64,000 nt of DNA from Thermus brockianus (GTDB lineage: Bacteria > Deinococcota > Deinococci > Deinococcales > Thermaceae), in assembly GCF_021462505.1 (NCBI RefSeq), contig NZ_JAKEDV010000006.1, positions 60,666-124,665 of the forward strand. The letters run 5' to 3'. The notes beneath the pieces are model-generated. The model saw only the letters and a list, made by a program, of their open reading frames with translations. It was not told the origin of the DNA and did not search any database. Shown here in pieces: positions 1 through 8,950 of the stretch. The stretch's first letter is position 1; each line of letters opens with the position of its first letter. Both the position numbers and the translations under genes were made by a program.

Positions 1-384
1 CGAGCCCATGAGGACCACACGCCCACGGTTTGGGCGCAAAAGGGGCAGGAAGGCCTTCACCGTGGCGAAGGCCCCGAGGACGTTCACCTCCAAGGCCTGG
101 CGAAAAGCGGCCAAGGGCACGAGCTCTAAGGGCCCCGCCACGGCGATGCCGGCGTTGGCCACGAGGCCATAGAGCCCCTTCCTCAGGGCCTCCTTGGCCC
201 TTTCCAGGTCCTCCTCCCGGGTCACGTCCAGGAACAGGGGGGTGATGCCCTCCGCCCTTAGGGCCTCGGCGTCCTCCTCCCGGCGCACCCCGCCGTAGAC
301 CCGGAAGCCCCTTTGGGCGAGAAGCCGGGCCGTGGCCCGGCCGATGCCGCTTCCCGCCCCGGTAACGAGCACTTGCCTTTCCAT
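1..384 (-). CDS. SDR-family NAD(P)-dependent oxidoreductase, C-terminus outside window
   Basis: The first 128 residues of a short-chain dehydrogenase are encoded; the rest runs off the left edge. The N-terminus has the Rossmann glycine motif TGAGSGIG at residues 8-15, and the family's NAG motif appears in LVANAG. Substrate cannot be predicted because the YxxxK region lies outside. The ATG at 382-384 has a TATACT hexamer (393-398) eight bases upstream on its own strand, overlapping the -10 of the divergent lactate oxidase gene. Confidence 0.88.
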   Translation of the reverse strand, partial: MERQVLVTGAGSGIGRATARLLAQRGFRVYGGVRREEDAEALRAEGITPLFLDVTREEDLERAKEALRKGLYGLVANAGIAVAGPLELVPLAAFRQALEVNVLGAFATVKAFLPLLRPNRGRVVLMGS

Positions 385-392
385 TTGGACGG

Positions 393-400
393 AGTATAAT
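393..400. promoter_or_regulatory. Overlapping divergent -10 elements, SDR gene / lactate oxidase gene
   Basis: The 8-mer AGTATAAT reads TATAAT on the plus strand (395-400) and TATACT on the minus strand (393-398). A TTGCCT at 373-378 gives the plus promoter a 16-bp spacer. Plus transcription would begin about six bases before the ATG at 413, a nearly leaderless mRNA. Inferred from sequence only. Confidence 0.6.
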
Positions 401-412
401 CCGGGCAAACCC

Positions 413-1669
413 ATGTGGGGAAGAAGGGTGCAACAGGCCATCTACCTGCGGGGCTTCCTCGGGGAGAAACCGCCCTTGCCCTTGCGGCCCGAGGCCCTGG
501 AGGAGGCGGCGAAAAGGCGCATGTCCCCCGAGGCCTTCGCCTACGTGGCGGGCGGGGCAGGCATGGAGGCCACCATGGAGCAAAACCGCCAAGCCTTCGC
601 CCGGGTGGCCCTTTGGCCCAGGATGCTCCGGGGCGCCCCGCCCCCAGACCTCAGGCTTACCCTATGGGGAAGGCCCTGGGCTGCCCCTCTGTTCCTCGCC
701 CCCATCGGCGTCCTGGAGCTCGCCCACCCGGAGGCGGAGCTCGCGGCGGCCCGGGCCGCCGCCCAAAGGGGTATCCCCTTCATGGTCTCCAACCAAGCCT
801 CCCACCCCTTGGAGCGGGTGGTGGAAGCCGCCAAAGGGGTGAACCCCGAGGCCCTGGTCTTCTTCCAGCTCTACCACTCCACCGACCCCCGGGTGGTGGC
901 AAGCTTCCTCCGCCGGGCGGAAAGGGCGGGGTGTGCCGGGGTAGTCCTCACCGTGGACACGGTGCAACTGGGATGGCGGCCCAGAGATTTGGAACTGGGC
1001 CACCTTCCCTTCCTCAAGGGACAAGGCCTCGCCATGTACCTCACGGACCCCGCCTTCCTCGCCGCCTTGGAGGAGCCCTTGGAAGGGCCTGCCCTACGCC
1101 CGAAGCCTACCCTGGCCCTTCTCCAAAACCTCCTCGCCCTCAGGCAAGCGGGGAAGCGCTTCGGCCTAAGCCTTCCCCAGATGCAGAAGGCGGTGCGCCG
1201 CTTCGTGGCCACCTACTCCTTCCCCGAGCTCTCCTGGGAGGAGGTGCGCCGGGTGCGGGAGGCCACCCCCTTGCCCCTCCTCCTCAAGGGCCTCCTCCAC
1301 CCCGAGGACGTGACCCAGGCCGTGGCCCTGGGGGTGGACGGGGTCTACGTCTCCAACCACGGGGGAAGGCAGGTGGACGGAAGCCTAAGTGCCCTAGAAG
1401 CCCTCCCCTTAGCGGTGCAAGCCGCGGAAGGCAAGGTGCCCATCCTCATGGATAGCGGCGTCCGCACCGGGGCGGATGCGGTAAAGGCCCTGGCCCTGGG
1501 GGCCAAGGCGGTGGGGCTTGGGCGGCCCTACGTCTACGCCCTGGCCCTCAAGGGGGAAAAGGGGGTGGGCGCCCTTTTGGACCACTTCCTGGCCGAGCTG
1601 GAGCTCACCCTGGCCCTCATGGGGGTGGCCCGGCTGGAGGAGCTCGGCCCAGGGTGGATCCAACGCTAA
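413..1669 (+). CDS. FMN-dependent alpha-hydroxy-acid oxidase (lactate 2-monooxygenase-like)
   Basis: This 418-residue protein belongs to the L-lactate oxidase/glycolate oxidase TIM-barrel family, which oxidises 2-hydroxy acids with FMN. The catalytic histidine-arginine motif NHGGRQ is present, followed by the FMN-phosphate region DSGVRTG...ALGAKAVGLGRPYVYAL near the C-terminus. Length and the insertion before the barrel end fit lactate 2-monooxygenase better than glycolate oxidase, but the exact substrate is uncertain. The ATG at 413 was chosen over an upstream in-frame start because the TATAAT at 395-400 lies between them. It converges with rplI across a GC hairpin. Confidence 0.85.
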   Translation: MWGRRVQQAIYLRGFLGEKPPLPLRPEALEEAAKRRMSPEAFAYVAGGAGMEATMEQNRQAFARVALWPRMLRGAPPPDLRLTLWGRPWAAPLFLAPIGVLELAHPEAELAAARAAAQRGIPFMVSNQASHPLERVVEAAKGVNPEALVFFQLYHSTDPRVVASFLRRAERAGCAGVVLTVDTVQLGWRPRDLELGHLPFLKGQGLAMYLTDPAFLAALEEPLEGPALRPKPTLALLQNLLALRQAGKRFGLSLPQMQKAVRRFVATYSFPELSWEEVRRVREATPLPLLLKGLLHPEDVTQAVALGVDGVYVSNHGGRQVDGSLSALEALPLAVQAAEGKVPILMDSGVRTGADAVKALALGAKAVGLGRPYVYALALKGEKGVGALLDHFLAELELTLALMGVARLEELGPGWIQR

Positions 1670-1691
1670 AGGGCGGGGTTTCCCCCGCCCT
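1670..1691. terminator. GC-rich hairpin between convergent lctO-like gene and rplI
   Basis: AGGGCGGGG (1670-1678) pairs perfectly with CCCCGCCCT (1683-1691) around a 4-nt loop, starting directly after the oxidase stop codon. There is no long T tract on either side, so it may act as a bidirectional hairpin barrier rather than a classic intrinsic terminator. Confidence 0.6.
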
Positions 1692-1712
1692 GCGGCCTGC
1701 CGGGCTTAGCCC

Positions 1713-2156
1713 CTACTGGGCCACCACGCTCACCTTGAGTTGGATGGGCACCTCGGGGTGGGGCTTGTAGGTGAGGACGTACTCCCCCAGTTCCTTGATG
1801 GGCCTCTCCAGGGCGAGGCGCTTGGGGTCAATGGTGATGCCGTGCTGGCGGGAAAGGGCCTCGGCGATGTCCTTGGCGGTGACGGAGCCATAGATCTTGT
1901 TCTCCCCCGCCCGCACCGGGATGGTGAGGGTGAGGCTTTCCAGGATCTCCTTAAGCCGCTCCGCCTCCGCCTTGCGCTCCGCCAGGCGCTTGGCCTGGGC
2001 GCGGATCTTGGCCTCCAGGGCCTTCAGGTTGCTCTCCGTGGCCAAGACGGCGAGGCCCCTAGGCAGCAAATAGTTTCTGGCGTAGCCGGGCTTGACGTTT
2101 ACCACCTGGCCCACATCGCCCAGGTTCTCCAGGGGTTCTAGCAGGATGACCTTCAT
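1713..2156 (-). CDS. rplI: 50S ribosomal protein L9
   Basis: This 147-residue protein matches bacterial L9 over its full length: the N-terminal 23S-binding domain beginning MKVILLEP with the PGYARNYLLPRGLA signature, a long charged connecting helix, and the C-terminal domain. The start is taken at the ATG giving MKVILL rather than two codons upstream, because that is the conserved L9 N-terminus. It is the last gene of the rpsF-ssb-rpsR-rplI operon, nine bases after rpsR. Confidence 0.97.
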   Translation of the reverse strand: MKVILLEPLENLGDVGQVVNVKPGYARNYLLPRGLAVLATESNLKALEAKIRAQAKRLAERKAEAERLKEILESLTLTIPVRAGENKIYGSVTAKDIAEALSRQHGITIDPKRLALERPIKELGEYVLTYKPHPEVPIQLKVSVVAQ

Positions 2157-2165
2157 GTCCACCCC

Positions 2166-2435
2166 CTACTTGCGCACCAGCTTCTCCGTGAAGGGAAGAA
2201 GCCCGAGAATCCTGGCCCGCTTGATGGTCTTGGCCAGGATCCGTTGCTCCTTGGCGCTAAGCCCCGTGCGGCGGCGGGGAAGGATCTTCCCCGTCTCCGA
2301 CAGGAACCGCTTCAGCACCTCCACGTTCCGGTAGTCCTTCAGGTCAAACTCTCCCAGGGTGGCCTTCACCTTGGCCTTCCGGGAGGGGCGCCGCTGCGCC
2401 TCCTTCTTGGTGGGTTTAGCGTTTTTCGTGCTCAA
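2166..2435 (-). CDS. rpsR: 30S ribosomal protein S18
   Basis: This 89-residue S18 binds S6 on the 30S platform, and its gene sits in the operon with rpsF. The basic N-terminal tail is followed by the conserved core [21 protein letters not shown] and [18 protein letters not shown]. The start is a TTG whose last two bases overlap the TGA of ssb (TTGA), implying translational coupling; the sequence AGCACGAAAAAC after it gives STKN, as in the known Thermus protein. Confidence 0.97.
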   Translation of the reverse strand: MSTKNAKPTKKEAQRRPSRKAKVKATLGEFDLKDYRNVEVLKRFLSETGKILPRRRTGLSAKEQRILAKTIKRARILGLLPFTEKLVRK

Positions 2436-3256
2436 AACGGCAAATCCTCCTCCGGCGGGAAGTCCTCGAGTCCCTCGTCAATGTCCACCCCACCCGTCTG
2501 GACCGGTTGGGGCCTGCTTCCGCCGGTCTGGGCAGGCCCACGGGTGGGCCGCTCCAAGCGGAGCGCCTCCACACGGGTCTGGAAGCGCCTTTCCCCGCTG
2601 GAGCTGGTCCAGGAGTCATTCACCAAACGGCCGATCACCAAAAGCCCGTCGCCCTTCCTCAGCTCCCCAGCCCACTCGGCCAGGTCGCGCCAGGCCTGAA
2701 CCTCTATGAAGTGGGTTTTCTCCTCCCCGTGTTCGCCTCGGGAGGCAACCTCAGCCCCCCCTCCCCGGCGGCGCTCGTTCACCGCCAGGCCCAGCCGGGC
2801 TACCGCCGTTCCCTGGGGGGTGTAGCGGAGTTCGGGGTCCCGGGTGAGGTTGCCCATGAGGACCACCTGGTTCAGGGCGTGGCGGAGCCTGGGCTGGTTG
2901 CGGGCGTCCTCCTGGGTCTCCCGCCCGCGGGCGTCCAGGGGGTCAATGAAGTCGGCCCGCACTTGCACCTCGCTCCGCCTCTCCCCGTCCCGCTCCCACT
3001 GGCGGTACTCCAGCCGCCCCTCCACGAAGAGGAGCTGGCCCTTTTCCAAGACATCCCCCCACATCTCCGCTTGGCGGCCCAGAAGCCGCACCCGGTGATA
3101 CCAGGGAACCTCCCGCTCCTGGCCCGACTCGTCCCAGAGGGTATCCTGTCCGGCCAGGTTGAGCTCCAAGATGGCGAGCCCCCCCGGGGTGTAGCGCATG
3201 TCCGGCCGGGAAGTGAGGGCACCAATGAGGAATACGCGGTTCAGGCCTCGTGCCAT
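2432..3256 (-). CDS. ssb: Single-stranded DNA-binding protein with two OB folds
   Basis: SSB coats single-stranded DNA in replication, recombination and repair. At 274 residues it is the Deinococcus-Thermus type carrying two OB folds per chain: the first begins [21 protein letters not shown] and the second [21 protein letters not shown] near residue 128. Such proteins work as dimers instead of tetramers. The acidic tail ends [11 protein letters not shown], the tip that recruits partner proteins in this family. It lies between rpsF and rpsR, as in most bacteria. Confidence 0.97.
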   Translation of the reverse strand: MARGLNRVFLIGALTSRPDMRYTPGGLAILELNLAGQDTLWDESGQEREVPWYHRVRLLGRQAEMWGDVLEKGQLLFVEGRLEYRQWERDGERRSEVQVRADFIDPLDARGRETQEDARNQPRLRHALNQVVLMGNLTRDPELRYTPQGTAVARLGLAVNERRRGGGAEVASRGEHGEEKTHFIEVQAWRDLAEWAGELRKGDGLLVIGRLVNDSWTSSSGERRFQTRVEALRLERPTRGPAQTGGSRPQPVQTGGVDIDEGLEDFPPEEDLPF

Positions 3257-3265
3257 GCTCCAAGT

Positions 3266-3571
3266 TTACGCCTTGCTGAGGAGGGGCTCCTGGGTCTTCA
3301 CCACCATGACCCGGCGCACGTTGTCGCGGATGCGGAGCTCCCGGGCCAGGTCGTTCACCCGGTCCTCGGGCATCTCCACCTGGTAGAAGAGAAAGTAGCC
3401 CTGGGGATCCTTGGCGATGGGGTAGGCCAGGCGCCGCACACCCCACTCTTCCACCTTCAGCACCTGGGCCCCGTAGGCCTCGAGGGCCTTCCCGATGATC
3501 TCCTTCTCCAGGGCGAGCTGGCTTTGCTCCAGGCTGGGGTTAAGGATGATGTTCACCTCGTACCTGCGCAT
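3266..3571 (-). CDS. rpsF: 30S ribosomal protein S6
   Basis: This 101-residue S6 has the known start MRRYEVNIILNP and the ferredoxin-like fold length typical of the family. The ATG at 3569-3571 is preceded by GGAGGTG six bases upstream, which decides it over an earlier in-frame start. It opens the rpsF-ssb-rpsR-rplI operon, with a TATAAT promoter about 40 bases upstream, so unlike many genes here it has a leader and Shine-Dalgarno. Confidence 0.97.
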   Translation of the reverse strand: MRRYEVNIILNPSLEQSQLALEKEIIGKALEAYGAQVLKVEEWGVRRLAYPIAKDPQGYFLFYQVEMPEDRVNDLARELRIRDNVRRVMVVKTQEPLLSKA

Positions 3572-3612
3572 CTTCACCTCCTCTCCGGGCCCGGCAGGCC
3601 GCACGAGGAAAG

Positions 3613-3618
3613 ATTATA
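3613..3618 (-). promoter_or_regulatory. -10 element of the rpsF operon
   Basis: TATAAT on the minus strand. A weak -35 (TTTTAT or TTTATT) lies about 17 bp upstream. The predicted leader is roughly 35 nt and includes the strong Shine-Dalgarno of rpsF. Confidence 0.6.
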
Positions 3619-3637
3619 CCCTTTCCCCTCCCCCAAT

Positions 3638-3665
3638 AAAAGACCCAGGGGGCCCTTAGGCCCCC
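3638..3665 (-). terminator. Intrinsic terminator after tRNA-Asn
   Basis: The stem GGGGGCC (3648-3654) with GGCCCCC (3659-3665) encloses a 4-nt loop. On the minus strand it is followed by a TCTTTTATT stretch. It begins four bases past the encoded CCA of the tRNA. Confidence 0.7.
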
Positions 3666-3668
3666 ATC

Positions 3669-3744
3669 TGGCTCCGCGGGCAGGACTCGAACCTGCGACC
3701 AACCGGTTAACAGCCGGCCGCTCTACCAGCTGAGCTACCGCGGA
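3669..3744 (-). tRNA. tRNA-Asn (anticodon GTT)
   Basis: A 76-nt cloverleaf with acceptor stem TCCGCGG/CCGCGGA, T loop GGTTCGAGTC, anticodon GTT in the loop CTGTTAA, discriminator G and an encoded CCA. It has its own promoter and terminator, so it is a single-gene unit. Confidence 0.97.
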
Positions 3745-3759
3745 CCGACCGCAGGATGC

Positions 3760-3788
3760 ACTATACCAAGAGGCGGGGAAGGCGTCAA
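3760..3788 (-). promoter_or_regulatory. Promoter of tRNA-Asn
   Basis: TTGACG (3783-3788) and TATAGT (3760-3765) on the minus strand are separated by 17 bp, a near-consensus housekeeping promoter. The predicted start is about 8 bases before the mature 5' end. Confidence 0.8.
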
Positions 3789-3797
3789 GATGGCCCT

Positions 3798-5795
3798 TTA
3801 GCGCTTCCTCCGCTTCCGCTTCCCCGGTACGGGCTCGGGGGTCCTAAGCCCTTGGAGGTGGGCCTCGAGGGCCCGAAGCTCATCCCTAAGCCGCGCCGCC
3901 CGCTCAAAGTCCAAGGCCTCCGCCGCCTGCCACATGGCGAGTTCCAGCTCGGCGATGCGCTCCTTGAGGTCCTCTTCCGCCAACGAAGGCGCCAAGGGGG
4001 CTTCCTCGTACCCCTCCGGGCGGATCACCGCCCGCACCTCCTTCCGCACCGTCTCCGGCACGATGCCGTGCTCCCGGTTGTAGGCCTCCTGGAGGGCCCG
4101 CCGCCGATGGGTCTCGGCAATAGCCCTCGCCATGGCCTCGGACACCTGGTCGGCGTAAAGCCACACCTCCCCCCGGGCGTTCCGCGCCGCCCGGCCGATG
4201 GTCTGGATAAGGCTTCTTTCGCTCCTTAGGAAGCCCGTCTTGTCGGCGTCCAGGATGGCCACCAGGGAAACCTCGGGGATGTCCAGGCCTTCCCGCAACA
4301 GGTTGATGCCCACCAGGCAATCGTAGTGGCCTAGCCTAAGGTCCCGGATGAGGGCCTGGCGCTCAAAGGCGTCCAGCTCGTGGTGGAGGTAGCGGGCGCG
4401 GATGCCGTGCTCCACCAGAAAGCTCGTGAGTTCCTCCGCCATGCGCACGGTGAGCACCGTGACCAGGGTGCGCTCCCCCCGCTTCGCCCTTTCCCGGATC
4501 CCCTCCATGAGGTCCAGGATCTGGTTCTCCGTGGGCTTCACCACCACCAAGGGGTCCAAAAGCCCCGTGGGGCGGATGATCTGCTCCACCACGCGGCCCG
4601 AGTGGGCAAGCTCAAAGGGCCCCGGGGTGGCGGAGACGAAGACCACCTGGGACACCCGCTCCAAGAACTCCTCAAAGCGCAAGGGGCGGTTGTCCAGGGC
4701 GCTGGGCAGGCGGAAGCCGTAGTCCACCAGGGTTTTCTTGCGGGCGTAGTCCCCCCGGTACATGCCCTGGAGCTGGGGCACGGTCACATGGGACTCGTCC
4801 AGGAAGACCAGGAAGTCCTCGGGGAAGTAGTCCAGAAGGGTGTAAGGGGGCTCCCCCGGGGCCTTGCCCGTGAAGTAGCGGGCGTAGTTCTCCACCCCCG
4901 GGCAGGTGCCCATGACCCTGAGCATCTCCAGGTCGTAAAGGGTGCGCTCCTTGAGGCGCTGGGCGTAGAGGACCTCCCCCCGCTCCTCAAAGTAGCGGAC
5001 CCGTTCCTCCAATTCCTTGCGGATCTCGGCCAGGATCTCCTCCATGCCCTCCGGGGAGAGGTAGTGGGTGGCGGGGAAAAGCACGAAGCCGGGAAGATCC
5101 CGAAGCCTTTCCCCGGTGACGGGGTGGACCTGGCTGATGCGCTCCACCTCGTCGCCCCATAGCTCCACCCGGATGGGCTCGGTGTCATAGGCGGGGAAGA
5201 TCTCCAGGATCTCCCCCTTGGCCCGAAAGCGCCCGGGGGCAAGGTCTATATCGTTCCGCTGGTAGCCCAGCTCTAAGAGGCGCTCCAAGAGCGCCTCCCG
5301 CGGGTAGACCGCCCCCCGCTCCACCACCAGGTTCCGCGCCCGGTACTCCCTCGGGTCCCCCAGGCCGTAGATGGCGGAAACCGAGGCCACCACAATCACG
5401 TCCCGCCGGGTAAGGAGGCTTCGGGTGGTGGAGTGTCTGAGGCGCTCAATCTCGGGGTTGATGCTGGCGTCCTTCTCAATATAAAGGTCCCGGCCCGGCA
5501 CGTAGGCCTCGGGCTGGTAGTAGTCGTAGTAGCTGATGAAGTACTCCACGGCGTTCTCCGGGAAAAGCTCCCGGAACTCGGCGGCGAGTTGCGCCGCCAG
5601 GATCTTGTTGGGAGCGAGGACCAAGGCGGGCCGGCCCAGGGCCTCAATGACCTTGGCCATGGTCACCGTCTTCCCCGTACCCGTGGCCCCGAGGAGGGTG
5701 AGGAAGCGCTCCCCATCCCTCAGGGCCTCCACCAGCTCCCGTATGGCCTTGGGCTGGTCCCCCTTGGGCTCGGGGCCCCGGTAGCGGAAGGTCAT
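3798..5795 (-). CDS. uvrB: Excinuclease ABC subunit B
   Basis: UvrB is the damage-verifying helicase-like ATPase of nucleotide excision repair. The 665-residue length equals the known Thermus protein. Visible are Walker A GATGTGKT (near residue 40), the beta-hairpin region with [12 protein letters not shown] that clamps DNA, the DESH box, the helicase motif [18 protein letters not shown], and the C-terminal UVR motif ([24 protein letters not shown] split over residues 625-650) that contacts UvrC. TAAACT lies six bases before the ATG (5802-5807), predicting a leaderless mRNA starting just past the slpA terminator. Confidence 0.97.
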   Translation of the reverse strand: MTFRYRGPEPKGDQPKAIRELVEALRDGERFLTLLGATGTGKTVTMAKVIEALGRPALVLAPNKILAAQLAAEFRELFPENAVEYFISYYDYYQPEAYVPGRDLYIEKDASINPEIERLRHSTTRSLLTRRDVIVVASVSAIYGLGDPREYRARNLVVERGAVYPREALLERLLELGYQRNDIDLAPGRFRAKGEILEIFPAYDTEPIRVELWGDEVERISQVHPVTGERLRDLPGFVLFPATHYLSPEGMEEILAEIRKELEERVRYFEERGEVLYAQRLKERTLYDLEMLRVMGTCPGVENYARYFTGKAPGEPPYTLLDYFPEDFLVFLDESHVTVPQLQGMYRGDYARKKTLVDYGFRLPSALDNRPLRFEEFLERVSQVVFVSATPGPFELAHSGRVVEQIIRPTGLLDPLVVVKPTENQILDLMEGIRERAKRGERTLVTVLTVRMAEELTSFLVEHGIRARYLHHELDAFERQALIRDLRLGHYDCLVGINLLREGLDIPEVSLVAILDADKTGFLRSERSLIQTIGRAARNARGEVWLYADQVSEAMARAIAETHRRRALQEAYNREHGIVPETVRKEVRAVIRPEGYEEAPLAPSLAEEDLKERIAELELAMWQAAEALDFERAARLRDELRALEAHLQGLRTPEPVPGKRKRRKR

Positions 5796-5814
5796 CCCTT
5801 TAGTTTAGGGCAAA

Positions 5815-5842
5815 AGGAAAACCCCCCGCCATGGGCGGGGGG
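5815..5842 (-). terminator. Intrinsic terminator of slpA
   Basis: CCCCCCGCC (5822-5830) pairs with GGCGGGGGG (5834-5842) around a 3-nt loop. On the minus strand TTTTCCTTTT follows. The uvrB -10 lies only 8 bp beyond. A smaller AAGGCT/AGCCTT repeat sits between it and the slpA stop. Confidence 0.8.
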
Positions 5843-5859
5843 CAAGGCTCAAGAAGCCT

Positions 5860-8706
5860 TTAGAACTTCACGGTGTAGCTCACGCGGAAGGCCTTGGCCA
5901 CGGTGTCCACCGTGCCCCCGAAGGGGGAGTTGGCCTGGCCCTGGCGGAGGCGGAAGTAACCGCCCGCCACGGAAAGGTCGTAGTACTTGAGCTCGCCGTA
6001 GAGCCCCTCAATGGAACCAGAGTTGGTGCCGAAGGAGGCCGTGGGAGCACCGACGCTACCCGGGTTCGAGAAGAGGCGGTCACGGTCATAGGAGAAGGCG
6101 TTCTCACCGGCACCCACGGTGATCAGGTAGTTGGGCGCACCCGAGCCCTGAGCCACGTTCCAAGCCCCATAGATGGCCCCGGCCACGGTGAAGCTGAGGC
6201 CAGGGGCGAAGAGCTCGTTCAGGGTAAGCCCGGCCCGGCCGTACACCTCACCCGCCCGGGCCCCGCCACCGAAGCGGGTGGAGCGGTAAGCAGCGTCGGC
6301 GCTCAGGCTCGGCTTGAAGGGTAGGGCCAAGGGATCGGTGCTGAGACGCACCCCGGCCTTGAGGGCGTTGTAGTCCAGGTTGCCGCCACCGGTGCCGTCG
6401 TCAAAGTAGTGGAAGCGGAAGCCAGGCTGCGCCTTGACGGGGCCAAGCGCCAAGGGCTGAGCGAAGAAAGCCGCCACCTGGACATCGTTGTGGCTATTCA
6501 CGGTGAAGCGGGTGTACTGGGCCACCACAGAAAGACCCTTGATCAGGGCGTCCTCGGCGTCGGCCTTGTGCTCTAAGCGGGCACCGACGCTGGAGGAGTA
6601 GCGCTGGGTGGCATTCCGCAGGTCGTAGCTCCCCCCAAAGTCCACCTGAGTACCACCCGTGCAGGTGAAGGCGGTGGGGCTATTGGCGTTGTCGCAAGCC
6701 CGGTTGAAGTAGCCCGTGAGGCTGAAGCCGCGGAAGAGGGAAACCTTGGCCGCAAGGCCGAAGGCGATGTCGTTGTTCGCCGAGTTGGCAGCGTCGTTGT
6801 AGCCCCGGGCGCTGTCCAGGTAAGCCTCCACCCCCACCGGGCCCACGCTGGCCTTGGCCTCCACGCCGAAGCCCCGGGTGTCGTAGCCGTAGGGGACCGT
6901 GGAGATATTCTTGTCGTAGTAGTCGGCGTCCTCGTTCTCGGACATGCTGGCCTGGCCGTCGGCGTACTCGGTGTCCACGGCCCGGTAGTTGGCGGAAAGG
7001 TTCACGGGACCCAGGTTCACCTCGGCCTGGCCATAGTAGGCCCAGCTAGAGCGGTTGCTGTCAAAGTAAGCGGTGAAGGGTTCGCCGGCAAGCAGGGTCT
7101 TGGAGCTCACCCAGAGCCCGGAGAGCTTGGCGGGGCCAAGCTCCAAGCTGGCATCGGCCCCAATGGCGGAGCGGATGCCCACGTTGAGGGCGTAGTTCAG
7201 GCCAAGGCTAGCGCCCTGGAGGGGCTTCACCACCGTGCGGATACCGAAGTAGTTGCCGTTAATGGCGGGAGCGACATCCTGCGGGCTGCCTGCCGGTATC
7301 CCAGCCACACCTCCCACCAAGGTGACTTCGGGGCTAAAGGGCAGGTTGGTGCCGGAGAAGGTGGCCACCACGCCCTGGCGGTAGTGGGCCACACCACCCT
7401 CAGCGTCGTTGGCTAAGAGGTAGTCGTTGAATTTGAACTTGCTAGCCACCCGGCTATAGGTCACGCTAAAGGGTTGGCCGTCCACTTGACCCTTAATCGC
7501 AACCCCGTCCAGGCGCACGGTGGGGGTGGAAACAAGGCTCGTGTCATACACACGAACCCCAAAGGTGGCCGAGGCCTCTGCCACCGCCACACCGCTAGCG
7601 GCAGGGGCGTTGTTCTTCACCCCCAAGGTAAGCGTGGCATCCCCCCGGAAGAGGTTACCGGCCCCCTCAGCCAACCCTACCCTGCTAGCAGCGTACGAAG
7701 CAGTATCTGTTTGCCCCGTAGAAAAGACGCTCCCAGGGAAGAGGCGGTCCCAGTCAAAGGCCGTGCTGCCTTGGGTGAAGTAACGGAGGCCCGCCGTGGC
7801 CGTGAGGCTACCCGAAATGGAGTACCGCACCTTGGAGAGCTCCGCCACCTGGGACTCCAGCTTGGACACCTTCTCGGAAAGCCCCACCAGGTCGGAGCGG
7901 AGGGCGGCGGCGAACTCCTGGACGGCGGCCACGTCCTCCTTGGAGGCGAACTGCTCCAGGTCAGGGAGCTCGGCCCCACCGGAAACCATCTTCTCCAAGG
8001 CGGTCACCCGGTCCTGGAGGGCCAGCACGTCCTGGTTGAGGAGGACGGCGAGCTCGTTCAGGGCCTGGATGGCCTGGGCGTTGGCCTCCACCTGGGTGCC
8101 GAGGGCGGAGAGGTCGCCCTTCACACCCTCCACGTCCTGGGCCAGGGCGTCCAGCTGCTCGGCAAGCTGCTGCGCCTGGGCGAGGGCGGTGTCGGCAGCG
8201 ATGGAGGCAGCCTCCACCCGGTCAGCGAGGTCCTGGAGGGCGGCGGCGTCCATGCCGGGCTCGGAGGCCGGCTGGGCCTTGAGCTCCTCAATCAGGGCCT
8301 CGAGGCGGGCGATGTCCTCCTTGGTGGCGGCGCTGTCCTCCAGGGCGGAAACCCGAACGCCCAAGGCGGCGAGCTCAGCGGCGAGCTCCTGCACGGCATT
8401 CTTAAGGGCTTCCAGGTCCTCGGAGGACATGGCCTCCATGGTGGGGGACTCGCCCTTGGCCTTCAGCTCCTCCTCAATCTGCTGCAGGAGGCGGTAGATG
8501 ATGAGGGCCGCCTGGTAGCGGGTAAGGGTCTCGTTCCCCCGGTAGGTGCCGTCGGGGAAGCCCACGATGATGCCCTTGGCCGCCAGGCTCTCCACCGCCT
8601 CCTTGGCCCAGTGCCCTGCGGGCACGTCGGAGAACTGGGCTAGACCGAAGCCCATGGAGAGCACGGTCAAGAGCCCTGCCAGAAGTACCACTAGCCTTTT
8701 CTTCAT
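5860..8706 (-). CDS. slpA: S-layer protein SlpA
   Basis: This 948-residue precursor forms the crystalline cell-surface layer of Thermus. A signal peptide (MKKRLVVLLAGLLTVLSMG...LAQ, about 24 residues) is followed by one SLH domain (FSDVPAGHWAKEAVESLAAKG...) that anchors to pyruvylated wall polymer, a coiled coil of about 200 residues rich in ALEDSAATKED-like heptads, and a C-terminal beta-rich region ending in aromatic YTVKF like an outer-membrane barrel. The coil closely matches what I recall of T. thermophilus SlpA, while the barrel looks more variable. The start giving MKKRL is chosen over one four codons upstream, because it yields the 127-128 nt leader expected from the promoter. Confidence 0.95.
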   Translation of the reverse strand: MKKRLVVLLAGLLTVLSMGFGLAQFSDVPAGHWAKEAVESLAAKGIIVGFPDGTYRGNETLTRYQAALIIYRLLQQIEEELKAKGESPTMEAMSSEDLEALKNAVQELAAELAALGVRVSALEDSAATKEDIARLEALIEELKAQPASEPGMDAAALQDLADRVEAASIAADTALAQAQQLAEQLDALAQDVEGVKGDLSALGTQVEANAQAIQALNELAVLLNQDVLALQDRVTALEKMVSGGAELPDLEQFASKEDVAAVQEFAAALRSDLVGLSEKVSKLESQVAELSKVRYSISGSLTATAGLRYFTQGSTAFDWDRLFPGSVFSTGQTDTASYAASRVGLAEGAGNLFRGDATLTLGVKNNAPAASGVAVAEASATFGVRVYDTSLVSTPTVRLDGVAIKGQVDGQPFSVTYSRVASKFKFNDYLLANDAEGGVAHYRQGVVATFSGTNLPFSPEVTLVGGVAGIPAGSPQDVAPAINGNYFGIRTVVKPLQGASLGLNYALNVGIRSAIGADASLELGPAKLSGLWVSSKTLLAGEPFTAYFDSNRSSWAYYGQAEVNLGPVNLSANYRAVDTEYADGQASMSENEDADYYDKNISTVPYGYDTRGFGVEAKASVGPVGVEAYLDSARGYNDAANSANNDIAFGLAAKVSLFRGFSLTGYFNRACDNANSPTAFTCTGGTQVDFGGSYDLRNATQRYSSSVGARLEHKADAEDALIKGLSVVAQYTRFTVNSHNDVQVAAFFAQPLALGPVKAQPGFRFHYFDDGTGGGNLDYNALKAGVRLSTDPLALPFKPSLSADAAYRSTRFGGGARAGEVYGRAGLTLNELFAPGLSFTVAGAIYGAWNVAQGSGAPNYLITVGAGENAFSYDRDRLFSNPGSVGAPTASFGTNSGSIEGLYGELKYYDLSVAGGYFRLRQGQANSPFGGTVDTVAKAFRVSYTVKF

Positions 8707-8791
8707 ATTCCCGTACACCCCCTTCAGGGATTTTGGGGAAGACGGGACGGGCGAGTTGCCGCGTTTCCTCTCCGAACCGCCTTTCCCCTAA

Positions 8792-8833
8792 GATGCAGGG
8801 TTAGCCAGCACAAAGGCTTTTTTTCCCTGCATC
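8792..8833 (-). promoter_or_regulatory. 5'-terminal stem-loop in the slpA leader
   Basis: GATGCAGGG (8792-8800) and CCCTGCATC (8825-8833) form a perfect 9-bp stem around a 24-nt loop that itself holds an AGCC/GGCT pair. The predicted slpA transcription start is near 8834, so the stem occupies the first nucleotides of the mRNA. 5'-terminal hairpins stabilise abundant bacterial mRNAs; a protein-binding role in slpA autoregulation is an alternative. Confidence 0.65.
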
Positions 8834-8840
8834 CGCAGGT

Positions 8841-8870
8841 ATCATAAAAGGCTCACACAGGCCGTGTCAA
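8841..8870 (-). promoter_or_regulatory. slpA promoter
   Basis: A consensus TTGACA -35 (8865-8870) and TATGAT -10 (8841-8846) on the minus strand, spacer 18 bp. The slpA promoter is known as one of the strongest in T. thermophilus, with a leader near 127 nt; the distance seen here agrees. Confidence 0.85.
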
Positions 8871-8892
8871 GCCCTAGCGCCTTTAGGCCTGC

Positions 8893-8898
8893 TATACT
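8893..8898 (+). promoter_or_regulatory. Candidate -10 element of glmS
   Basis: TATACT on the plus strand, placing transcription near 8905 and giving a leader of about 270 nt before glmS. No good -35 is visible. It is divergent from the slpA promoter 23 bp away, so S-layer and amino-sugar genes share this 455-bp intergenic region. Confidence 0.5.
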
Positions 8899-8950
8899 CC
8901 CCCGAGGGGGGTGGGAGCCTGGCCTGAAACGGCTCTTGGGAAGGCGGGAA

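Noticed and set aside
2507..3733. 408-codon plus-strand frame opposite ssb and rpsF
   Set aside because: Covers a conserved operon and a tRNA gene; a GC-driven shadow.
7474..8643. Long open frame of 389 codons antisense to slpA
   Set aside because: High-GC codon bias opens frames opposite real genes; the protein is low-complexity Gly/Leu/His-rich and has no promoter or Shine-Dalgarno.
8803..8824. Plus-strand intrinsic terminator (AGCC...GGCT followed by seven T)
   Set aside because: No plus-strand gene precedes it; the element is explained as the loop of the slpA leader hairpin on the minus strand.
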